Shown here: positions 1 to 7,943 of the stretch, one piece after another | Numbering within the stretch: position 1 is the stretch's first letter | Layout: the number at the start of each line of letters is the position of its first letter | NCBI RefSeq assembly: GCF_016919175.1 | Contig: NZ_JAFFPU010000051.1 | Span: 22,902-86,901, forward strand | Direction: 5' to 3' | DNA length: 64,000 bases | From: Leptospira ainlahdjerensis | Lineage (GTDB): Bacteria > Spirochaetota > Leptospiria > Leptospirales > Leptospiraceae | Position numbers and translations under genes: made by a program | Notes under the pieces: generated by a model | What the model saw: only the letters and a program-made list of their open reading frames with translations | Told to the model about the DNA's origin: nothing | Database searches by the model: none

Positions 1-134
1 AAGATCAGGGTGGGGCCGCGACTTTTACGGTAGAGCCGTCGTAGTTCCGACGATTCCGATTCATCTTGAGATCCAAGGTGGTTGAGGTTATTTTTAGTTG
101 CGGAGAAAAAATCGTAAAAGGTTAAAATTCTAAT
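1..134 (-). other. Possible C-terminal remnant of an SGNH-type protein
   Basis: On the minus strand, directly after the stop of the SGNH gene and in the same frame, about 40 codons remain open. They read FFSATKNNLNHLG followed by a charged tail. This resembles the FFFDASHLNLLGKA end of the gene just upstream, so it may be a decayed duplicate tail of a related protein. It has no start codon of its own and runs off the window edge. It could also be chance. Confidence 0.22.
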
Positions 135-1094
135 TTAGAAAAGAGATCTTTTTTTGAGTTCTTTTTGAAAAGAATCCGTGTATGCAGCTTTCCCCAAAAG
201 ATTGAGATGGGAAGCGTCAAAGAAAAATTCGGACTTTGTCTCGAAAGAATTCGGGCTCAGGCGTAAATAAGTGGAATCGGAATCTTCCGCAATTTTCGAA
301 AGTTTTTTTCGGACTACGTCGTATTTTTGATCTTCTTCCTCCGAGAAGAGGTAATTCGGAGTTTCCAGAAGAATCACCTTCAGTCCGTTCTCCCGAGAGA
401 ATTTTAGAATTTCATAAAGTTCTTCTACAAGATCCGCTTCGATTTTAGGCGAAAGATTTTCGTATTGTTTTTTCCAAATTTGAATTTTTTCTTCGTTTTC
501 ATTTGCACTCAACTTCCAGACAAAAACCGATGAAAGATATTTATCATAAAGTTTTGAAAAAATAAAATGAGAAAAAGAATTCAAAGAATACGCCTGAGAA
601 ATCCGAAACATCCAATATTCCAGAAAGGATTCTTCCAAAACTTTTCTATCCAAGAAGTCGGTGAACATTTCCTTGTGATAATAACCTTTTACGGACTTAT
701 AAGCGGAATCCGGATAACGTTCCTTGTGAAAGACAAACTTATCAGTTTCCAAAACAAGAAGAGAAGGTTTTTGATTTTGATTCTTCTTTAAATATTCTCG
801 GACGATTTCTTTTCGAAGAATCAAATTGGCTCCCGGGACATTCAGAAGAGTGACCGGTTTTCCGAATTCTTTCGTCAAAACAAAAGGATCCAAGTCCCAG
901 AGGATATGACTCGAACCGACGATCAAAACGTTCGAAGGTTTGAAATTCTTATACATCGAAAACATCTTGTCGTATTGTGGAAAGAATAAAGAATACGAGA
1001 TCCTATCAAATGCAAAAACTGAGATAAAAAGAGTCAGAAACAAGCCCGCATAACGTATAACTTTAGAATTGGAAGTAGATAAAGCTGGATCCAT
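135..1094 (-). CDS. SGNH-like acyltransferase partner protein (DUF1574-like)
   Basis: A 319-residue protein with one N-terminal membrane segment (about residues 14-32) followed by an extracytoplasmic domain. Near residue 60 it carries VLIVGSSHILWDLDP, which fits block I of SGNH hydrolases. Near the C-terminus DASHLNLLG gives the DxxH of block V. Its start overlaps the end of an MBOAT gene by 32 bases, so the two are probably translated together. Known pairs of this layout (AlgI with AlgJ/AlgX, DltB with DltD) move acyl groups onto exported glycans. By analogy this pair may O-acylate a surface polysaccharide. The substrate cannot be read from the sequence. The family name DUF1574 is my best recollection, not a search result. 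Confidence 0.75.
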   Translation of the reverse strand: MDPALSTSNSKVIRYAGLFLTLFISVFAFDRISYSLFFPQYDKMFSMYKNFKPSNVLIVGSSHILWDLDPFVLTKEFGKPVTLLNVPGANLILRKEIVREYLKKNQNQKPSLLVLETDKFVFHKERYPDSAYKSVKGYYHKEMFTDFLDRKVLEESFLEYWMFRISQAYSLNSFSHFIFSKLYDKYLSSVFVWKLSANENEEKIQIWKKQYENLSPKIEADLVEELYEILKFSRENGLKVILLETPNYLFSEEEDQKYDVVRKKLSKIAEDSDSTYLRLSPNSFETKSEFFFDASHLNLLGKAAYTDSFQKELKKRSLF

Positions 1095-2475
1095 AAAACA
1101 CCCCTCCCGTAAAGATCAACGCGACGAATAAACCCGCAACCGCCCAGTCTCCGTATTTTTTCCAACCTTCTTTGTTTTTTTCCCAGAAAGGAAAAATTCC
1201 CTCTAAGATTAAAAAAAGAAAGATCGCAAAAACTCCGGCCTTTTTTTGAAACTCCACGATAAGATCTAAAGATTCTCCGGAGGTAAATTGGAAAATTCTT
1301 CCAAGAATCTGATGAGCGACTCCGACCGAACTCGCCCGGAAATAGATCCAGCTCAAAAGAACACAGTGAAACGTAAAGATAACTCCGAAGATTCGGATCC
1401 AATTCCGTTTCGGCATTTCACCGGTAAAAATTCTTCGAAAAAGGACTTCCAGAGTTAGATAGATTCCGTTCAAAATTCCCCAGACTACAAAAGTCCAATT
1501 GGCTCCGTGCCAAATCCCCGAAAGAGCGAAAACGATTAAGAGATTTATAATATGGCGAGAAGTGGACACTCGATTTCCGCCTAACGGAATATAAACGTAG
1601 TCCCGAAACCAGGAAGAAAGGGAAATATGCCAACGACTCCAAAATTCGGAAACGCTGGAGGAAAAATAAGGACGATCGAAATTCTTCATCAAATCTATCC
1701 CGAGAATTTTTGCGGTTCCTATCGCGATATTCGAATAACCTGCGAAGTCGCAGTAAATCTGAAACGCAAAGAAGTAGGTCGCAACCAATAGATCGGCTCC
1801 GGATTTCTCCGAAGGTTGGTTATACATAGCGTCCACAAAAACTGAAAGACGATCCGCAATAAAAAGCTTCATAAAGAAACCGTAAACTATGTATTTCAGT
1901 CCGTTCTCCACGTTCTGAAAGAGAAGTTTGTGCTCCTGATGAAACTGAGTCATCAAATGGTGAGCCCTTTCGATCGGACCGGCGACCAACTGCGGAAAGA
2001 ACATCACATAGACCCAATAGTATCCGAGATGTCTTTCGGCTTTGATCTTTCCTTGATAGACTTCCACTATATATCCCATCGACTGAAACGTATGAAAAGA
2101 CAGACCGATCGGAAGGATGATCTCGAGAGACGAAACCGGCATCTCCGAGGAAAAAAGAAATTTATAAAAATATCCGGTATTGTCCAAAAGGAAGTTGAAA
2201 TACTTAAAAAAGATTAGAATTCCCACATTCGATGTAAGACTCAAAATCAAAAAGGTTCTTTTCTTCGATCCCTTTGCATCTTCGATCCAGATCGCGAGAT
2301 AATAATCCAAGACGATCGTAAACGCGAGGATCAGGATATAGGCCGGTATGAAGGCCATATAAAAATAACAACTCGCGAGAAGGAGAAGGATCCATCGAAA
2401 ACGAAACGGAAGTAGAAAATAAATAACAGCTACGATCGGATAGAAGAAAAGAAAGTGAATTGAATTAAAGAGCAT
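1063..2475 (-). CDS. MBOAT family membrane O-acyltransferase (AlgI-like)
   Basis: A polytopic membrane protein of 470 residues when started at the methionine of MLFNSIHFLFFYP. The open frame continues 55 codons further upstream, but that extension is hydrophilic, contains a copy of the GTRGGAACTCC motif and is unlikely to be coding. The MBOAT signature is clear: GPIERAHHL, the SEFWSRWHISLSSWFRDYVYIPLGGNR stretch (quoted in part: FWSRWHISLSSWFRDY), and LSGIWHGANWTF with the conserved histidine. This family transfers acyl groups across the inner membrane to exported sugars. The adjacent SGNH gene overlaps its end and is the likely extracytoplasmic partner. Confidence 0.9.
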   Translation of the reverse strand: MLFNSIHFLFFYPIVAVIYFLLPFRFRWILLLLASCYFYMAFIPAYILILAFTIVLDYYLAIWIEDAKGSKKRTFLILSLTSNVGILIFFKYFNFLLDNTGYFYKFLFSSEMPVSSLEIILPIGLSFHTFQSMGYIVEVYQGKIKAERHLGYYWVYVMFFPQLVAGPIERAHHLMTQFHQEHKLLFQNVENGLKYIVYGFFMKLFIADRLSVFVDAMYNQPSEKSGADLLVATYFFAFQIYCDFAGYSNIAIGTAKILGIDLMKNFDRPYFSSSVSEFWSRWHISLSSWFRDYVYIPLGGNRVSTSRHIINLLIVFALSGIWHGANWTFVVWGILNGIYLTLEVLFRRIFTGEMPKRNWIRIFGVIFTFHCVLLSWIYFRASSVGVAHQILGRIFQFTSGESLDLIVEFQKKAGVFAIFLFLILEGIFPFWEKNKEGWKKYGDWAVAGLFVALIFTGGVFYGSSFIYFQF

Positions 2476-2923
<448 letters not shown>

Positions 2924-3059
2924 GGTGAGAATTCCAATTTTTGTGAGTTTCGACCGGAGTCAAGCTGAAAGAAACAATTCTTCCGAGGCGCACCCCGGAA
3001 AGAAAGCGGGCCAATCCGAAATGAAAAAGAAAGACAAGTTTCCAAAAGTGAAAAAGGTC

Positions 3060-3455
3060 TCAGACCTTCTCATTCGAAAGCGATTTTAGAATCGGACAAT
3101 GTGGCCGGTGGTCTCCCTGGCAATGGGCCGCCAAATCCTTGAGGGTCTCCGCCATTTCCTGCATCTCGGAAATTTTTGTTTCCAGAGTTTTTAAATGAGC
3201 AAGAGCGAGAACCTTTACGTCGGAACTCGCCCTACTCTGATTTCTCCAAAGACCGACTAACTTCTTGATCTCTTTCAGAGCAAAACCCATACTTCGGGCT
3301 CTTTTCACAAACTGAAGGATATGAACGTCATCGGAAGAATACATTCTATAACCGGATTCTCCCCTTCTCGCTTTCGGGATCAGCCCGATCGTTTCGTAGT
3401 GTCGAATCTGTTTGGCCGTAACTCCGGACTGTTTGGAAACTTCTCCGATATTCAT
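3060..3455 (-). CDS. cueR: CueR-like MerR-family copper-responsive regulator
   Basis: 131 residues. The N-terminal MerR winged helix (MNIGEVSKQSGVTAKQIRHY) and GYRMYSSDDV are typical. The metal loop has Cys112 and Cys120 spaced C-x7-C (CQGDHRPHC), and Ser77 in RASSDVK, the same positions and spacing known for E. coli CueR, where these residues select Cu(I), Ag(I) and Au(I). It lies 24 bases after a 2Fe-2S ferredoxin gene. Both would be read from the MerR-type promoter at 3798-3828, so the regulator probably controls itself. A second matching operator faces the divergent CopZ-like gene. Assignment to the monovalent-copper class is strong; the gene name is by homology. Confidence 0.9.
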   Translation of the reverse strand: MNIGEVSKQSGVTAKQIRHYETIGLIPKARRGESGYRMYSSDDVHILQFVKRARSMGFALKEIKKLVGLWRNQSRASSDVKVLALAHLKTLETKISEMQEMAETLKDLAAHCQGDHRPHCPILKSLSNEKV

Positions 3456-3479
3456 TACCGACTTCTCACGATTTATTTC

Positions 3480-3764
3480 TTAGACCTTTTTTTTAATCCA
3501 AGGAAGAATAAGATCGCTCAGAGGAACGGATCTGCAAGCCAAAATATAACCTTCTTTTTTTTCCTCTTCCGTCAGAGAGAATTTTCCGTGAGAAAGATGT
3601 TCCACTTCTCCGCTCAACAGAAGAATTTTACAAGCGCCGCAACGACCGAATCTGCAAGAATATTCTAGATCGATTCCCGCATTCAACGAAGAATCTAAAA
3701 TCGTTTCCTTTTCCTCGGCTTCGACGCTTCGATTCAAATCCGGAAAGTGAATTTTAAAACCCAT
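3480..3764 (-). CDS. 2Fe-2S ferredoxin (plant type)
   Basis: A 94-residue soluble protein with Cys37, Cys42, Cys45 (C-x4-C-x2-C, in CRFGRCGAC) and Cys77 (ILACRS), the four ligands of a plant-type 2Fe-2S cluster. It is the first gene of a two-gene unit with the CueR-like regulator, behind a MerR-type promoter. The placement suggests induction by copper, whose main toxic effect in bacteria is damage to Fe-S proteins. Whether this ferredoxin replaces a damaged one or has a copper-linked electron transfer role is inference. Its partner is unknown. Confidence 0.88.
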   Translation of the reverse strand: MGFKIHFPDLNRSVEAEEKETILDSSLNAGIDLEYSCRFGRCGACKILLLSGEVEHLSHGKFSLTEEEKKEGYILACRSVPLSDLILPWIKKKV

Positions 3765-3797
3765 AATATCTCCTCTTTCAATTTCTATTTCGAGAAA

Positions 3798-3828
3798 ACT
3801 CTAAAGGTTCCCATTGTGGGAAGGTCAA
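3798..3828 (-). promoter_or_regulatory. MerR/CueR-type promoter-operator for ferredoxin-cueR
   Basis: On the minus strand a -35 TTGACC (3823-3828) and a -10 TAGAGT (3798-3803) are separated by exactly 19 bases. The spacer carries the dyad ACCTTCCC...GGGAACCT (3805-3825). A 19-bp spacer with a CCTTCC/GGAAGG-like dyad is the known architecture of CueR-activated promoters. Confidence 0.85.
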
Positions 3829-3879
3829 GATGAGGAGACAAAAAAATCGGTTCTCAGCAAAAAAAAGTTAAATCGCCCC

Positions 3880-3910
3880 TTGACCTTCCCATTATGGGAA
3901 GGTTTAACCT
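3880..3910 (+). promoter_or_regulatory. MerR/CueR-type promoter-operator for the copZ-like gene
   Basis: TTGACC (3880-3885), a 19-base spacer and TAACCT (3905-3910). The spacer contains the perfect dyad ACCTTCCCATTATGGGAAGGT less its outer bases (3883-3903). It is the divergent twin of the operator at 3805-3825 and lies 40 bases before the copZ-like ATG. Confidence 0.88.
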
Positions 3911-3950
3911 GGTTCTTAAAGATTCCAAAAAGAATCTAAGGAGAATTCAA

Positions 3951-4160
3951 ATGTTAGAATTTAAAGTGGAAGGAATGACCTGCGTTAGTTGCGCTTCGAT
4001 CATCTCAAAAGCGATTCGGACCGTAGATCCGTCGGTTTCCGTGGACGTAAAAATTCCAGAACAAACGGTTCAAGTCAAAAGCAACCGTCCCGAACAGGAG
4101 CTGATCCGTCTCATAGAAGAAAGCGGTTATCCCGTTCTCGGAACAAAACAAATTTCTTAA
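3951..4160 (+). CDS. copZ: CopZ-like heavy-metal-associated (HMA) copper chaperone
   Basis: 69 residues. The start is ATG 3951 behind AAGGAG; an open extension upstream would run over the promoter. The single HMA domain has GMTCVSCAS with Cys11 and Cys14 as the metal site, a beta-alpha-beta-beta-alpha-beta length, and the ending GYPV usual for the family. Such proteins carry Cu(I) in the cytosol and hand it to a P-type ATPase or regulator. No CopA-type ATPase is present nearby, so its partner must lie elsewhere. The CueR-type promoter directly upstream supports copper induction. Confidence 0.85.
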   Translation: MLEFKVEGMTCVSCASIISKAIRTVDPSVSVDVKIPEQTVQVKSNRPEQELIRLIEESGYPVLGTKQIS

Positions 4161-4173
4161 GGAGAAAACGAAC

Positions 4174-4581
4174 ATGTTCACAATACAAAAAACAACCTCC
4201 ATCAAAGTAGGAATTGCGATCCTCTTTTTCTTTCTCTCTTCGGGAATGTTGCTCGCTCATGGAGACGACCATCCGGGACCGAACGGAGGAGCCATTCGTA
4301 TGCCGGGATCTTTTCACACCGAACTCATCGTTTTAAAGGAAGGTTTTAAAATTCTTCTTTTGGATGTGAGTTTAAAAAATCCGATCACAAAAGACAGTTC
4401 CCTTCAGGCAAAACTCGTAGTCGGAAACAAAGAACAAAAGTTGGAATGTCAGGTTCATCCGGATCATTTCTTTTGCCCGTCTTCCAAAATTCCGACTTCG
4501 GGAAAATTGATCCTCCAAGCCTCCCGTGCAAAACTACAAGGCGCGGAAGCCGTTTACGACCTTCCTATTCCGAAAAAATAA
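4174..4581 (+). CDS. Exported His-rich protein of the copper locus
   Basis: 135 residues. An N-terminal signal peptide (hydrophobic stretch near residues 11-27, LLAHG cleavage region) precedes HGDDHPGPNGG and later HTEL. The remainder is a small beta-rich domain with two cysteines (CQVHPDHFFC) that also holds histidines. It starts 13 bases after the copZ-like gene and is surely co-transcribed. A periplasmic copper-binding role fits the location and the His/Cys pattern but is inference. I do not recognise a named family, though the HG-x-GP-GG opening recalls metal-efflux adaptor N-termini. Confidence 0.7.
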   Translation: MFTIQKTTSIKVGIAILFFFLSSGMLLAHGDDHPGPNGGAIRMPGSFHTELIVLKEGFKILLLDVSLKNPITKDSSLQAKLVVGNKEQKLECQVHPDHFFCPSSKIPTSGKLILQASRAKLQGAEAVYDLPIPKK

Positions 4582-4585
4582 ATCG

Positions 4586-4852
4586 GTGCCCTGGTTTCGT
4601 AGAATCGTTTCCGTCTTTGAAAGTTTATCAAAGACGGACGATTCCATTCACTGGAATATTTTAGAGAAAAAAATCCGCCCGGAAGAAAAACAAAACCTCT
4701 TCGAGCAATCGACTCCTGTGTCGAATAGATCCAATTCTCTATCGACGGAAGAACTTTTAAAACGATTGGATTCGAACGAAACGGCTTCGATAAAAAAGAT
4801 TCTTCGAACGCAGAGAAAGGTTTTCAAACTAAGTAGAAAGTTTTTGAAATAA
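4586..4852 (+). CDS. Small protein of unknown function after the copper genes
   Basis: About 88 residues if begun at GTG 4586, four bases after the preceding stop; the frame is open further back but overlaps the upstream gene. It is hydrophilic and charged (WFRRIVSVFESLSK near the start, RTQRKVFKLSRKFLK at the end) with no cysteine cluster or signal peptide. Its last 24 bases overlap the end of ispD on the other strand. Spacing suggests it is the third gene of the copZ transcript. No family recognised; it may be a non-coding open frame. Confidence 0.4.
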   Translation: MPWFRRIVSVFESLSKTDDSIHWNILEKKIRPEEKQNLFEQSTPVSNRSNSLSTEELLKRLDSNETASIKKILRTQRKVFKLSRKFLK

Positions 4853-5539
4853 GGAAAAATAGAATTCGGCAAGTTCCAAATCTTCTTTTCGGGTGATCTT
4901 GAGATTGAAAGGATGAGATTCTACGATTGCCGATTTTTTTCCGTAACTCAAAGCCCAGGAACAAAGATCGGTGGGAACAAATTCAAGCGGGGCGGAAAGT
5001 AGTTCCTTTAAGACGAAACCTCGAATCGCCTGCGGAGTTTTCATAAACCAGATATGTTCTCGATCCAGAAGAGACGCGGTAAGTCCATTCGATTCTTCTA
5101 ATACGGTTTCGGACGTTTTGGAGGCAAGGGTCGCAATTCCATTCTCGCGCACCTTCTCACAAAGGCGATCCAATTCTTCTCCCAAAACAAAAGGTCTTGC
5201 GGCGTCGTGTACAAGAACGATATCTTCGCTCTGAATTTCCAGAACGGAAAGCCCCTGTAGCATGGAAGAATGTCTAGTTTTTCCGCCTTCCACGATCCGA
5301 TCCTCGTCCCGTAAAAAAGGACCGCAGATTTCTTCCGTTTTCGGGATCGATTCTTTGTGGGAAACAAGAACCGTCCGTTTTTGTTTTCCCCATTCCTGAA
5401 AACTTTTGAGAGAATGGAGTAGAACGGGCTCGTTTGCAAATTCTAAAAATTGTTTCGGGACTTCCGATCCCATTCTTGTACCGGTTCCTCCGGCTAGGAT
5501 CAATATGTAGATTTTTTCAGAGAGAAACAGGGACTTCAT
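4829..5539 (-). CDS. ispD: 2-C-methyl-D-erythritol 4-phosphate cytidylyltransferase
   Basis: 236 residues. The nucleotide-binding loop LAGGTGTRMG (about 15-24) with Lys29 of VPKQFL, and VLVHDAARPFV in the middle, are diagnostic of IspD. It joins CTP and methylerythritol phosphate in the non-mevalonate isoprenoid pathway, in the cytosol. The N-terminus before the loop is slightly longer than usual; a start a few codons later is possible. It overlaps the end of the lysA-type gene by 23 bases, so the two are likely co-transcribed. Confidence 0.9.
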   Translation of the reverse strand: MKSLFLSEKIYILILAGGTGTRMGSEVPKQFLEFANEPVLLHSLKSFQEWGKQKRTVLVSHKESIPKTEEICGPFLRDEDRIVEGGKTRHSSMLQGLSVLEIQSEDIVLVHDAARPFVLGEELDRLCEKVRENGIATLASKTSETVLEESNGLTASLLDREHIWFMKTPQAIRGFVLKELLSAPLEFVPTDLCSWALSYGKKSAIVESHPFNLKITRKEDLELAEFYFSLFQKLST

Positions 5540-6785
5540 TTTGAAAGATCTGTTCTAAGTTCTGACGTTTTCTTATGAGTTGAAACGAACCGTCAAGCCC
5601 CAACAAAACCTCGGCGGTCTCCGGAAACGAATTGTAATTTTTCACGGACATGGACGAACAATAAGCCCCCGCGCCTTCCATCACGATATAATCGCCTATC
5701 GCGGCTTCTCCGGTCGTTCTTGTGATGGGACCTCCGCCTTCCGCCTGTGTAAAAAGATCCCCGCTTTCGCAACAGTGTCCCACAAAAACGTAATCCTCGG
5801 TCTTTCCGGAATGAGTTCCCTCTTTAGGAACGACGACTAATGGATGTTTGGCGGCATAAAGAGAAGGTCTTGTGTTCACGTCCATGCCCGCGTCCACTTT
5901 GACGAATTTGTATCCGTTCTCTCCCGTAGAGACGATATCGTCGATCGTGGTCACGATTGCGCCGTTGTTCACCATCAAAAAAGAACCAGGCTCGATCTCC
6001 ATCTTAAGTTTAGTTCCGTTCTTCTTGGCGAATTCTTCGAAAAGTGATATCACCGGTTTTCCGATCGTCTGAAAGTCGGTAGTCTTTTCGTCTTCCATTC
6101 TTCCCACTTTGAATCCTCCGCCGAGGTTGAGAATTCTACAATCCGGAAACTGCGCGGCGATGTCCAAAGAAACCTGGGCTACAACTTTCCAAACCGCCGG
6201 ATCGCTTCCCGATCCGATATGTGTGTGCACTTTGAAAATTTTGAGATCGTATTTTTTGGCGATCTCCTTTATTTTTTCTATGTCTTCGTGCCAGACTCCG
6301 AAGGAAGAAGTCTTTCCGCCCACGTCCGTCTTCTTCGTATGTCCTGAGCCGAGTCCCGGATTAAACCGAACGCTGACTTCTTTGCCCGGAAATATCTTTC
6401 CAAAAGCTTCCAACTGTCTCAAAGAACACGCGTTGAAGATCACTCCCTTCTCCACAAGTTCCTTCATTCCCTTTGCGAGCTCCTGCGAGGTAAGCATAAT
6501 CTCTTCCGGCTTGAATCCGTAAAAAAGCGCACGTCGAGCTTCGTATTCCGAACTCGCGTCGATCTGAATTCCTTTTCGTTTCATGATCTCGAGAATGGTT
6601 CGATTCGGATTTGCCTTCATAGCATATCTTACGGTCAGTCCGTATGCGTTCGGAAACGCGAGAGCCGTCTCGCAACTTTTTTCGATTTTCTCTCTGGAAT
6701 ACACAAAAACGGGAGTTCCAAATTGTTGGGCGACGGTACGCACTTGGGATTCAGTCAAAAATTTTAATTTTTCTATTGATTGCAT
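5517..6785 (-). CDS. lysA: Diaminopimelate decarboxylase-type PLP enzyme
   Basis: 422 residues, fold-type III PLP decarboxylase. The PLP lysine is in RYAMKANPN (about residue 58). HTHIGSGS, LNLGGGFKVG, the MEIEPGSF arginine-site region, GHCCESGDLF and GAGAYCSSMSVKNYNSF match the DapDC family, in which CxESGD supplies the active-site cysteine from the other subunit. The product would be L-lysine from meso-diaminopimelate. Related decarboxylases act on other amino acids, but the motifs favour DapDC. It stands head-to-head with the phospholipase C-like gene, 75 bases apart. Confidence 0.88.
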   Translation of the reverse strand: MQSIEKLKFLTESQVRTVAQQFGTPVFVYSREKIEKSCETALAFPNAYGLTVRYAMKANPNRTILEIMKRKGIQIDASSEYEARRALFYGFKPEEIMLTSQELAKGMKELVEKGVIFNACSLRQLEAFGKIFPGKEVSVRFNPGLGSGHTKKTDVGGKTSSFGVWHEDIEKIKEIAKKYDLKIFKVHTHIGSGSDPAVWKVVAQVSLDIAAQFPDCRILNLGGGFKVGRMEDEKTTDFQTIGKPVISLFEEFAKKNGTKLKMEIEPGSFLMVNNGAIVTTIDDIVSTGENGYKFVKVDAGMDVNTRPSLYAAKHPLVVVPKEGTHSGKTEDYVFVGHCCESGDLFTQAEGGGPITRTTGEAAIGDYIVMEGAGAYCSSMSVKNYNSFPETAEVLLGLDGSFQLIRKRQNLEQIFQNEVPVSL

Positions 6786-6860
6786 AGTGAAACGGGCATT
6801 TCTAAATGGTTTTTGAACAGGCTCTGTTGGAGTCCCGTTTTTTTAAAGGCATTTTCACAC

Positions 6861-7937
<1,077 letters not shown>

Positions 7938-7943
7938 TCGAAT

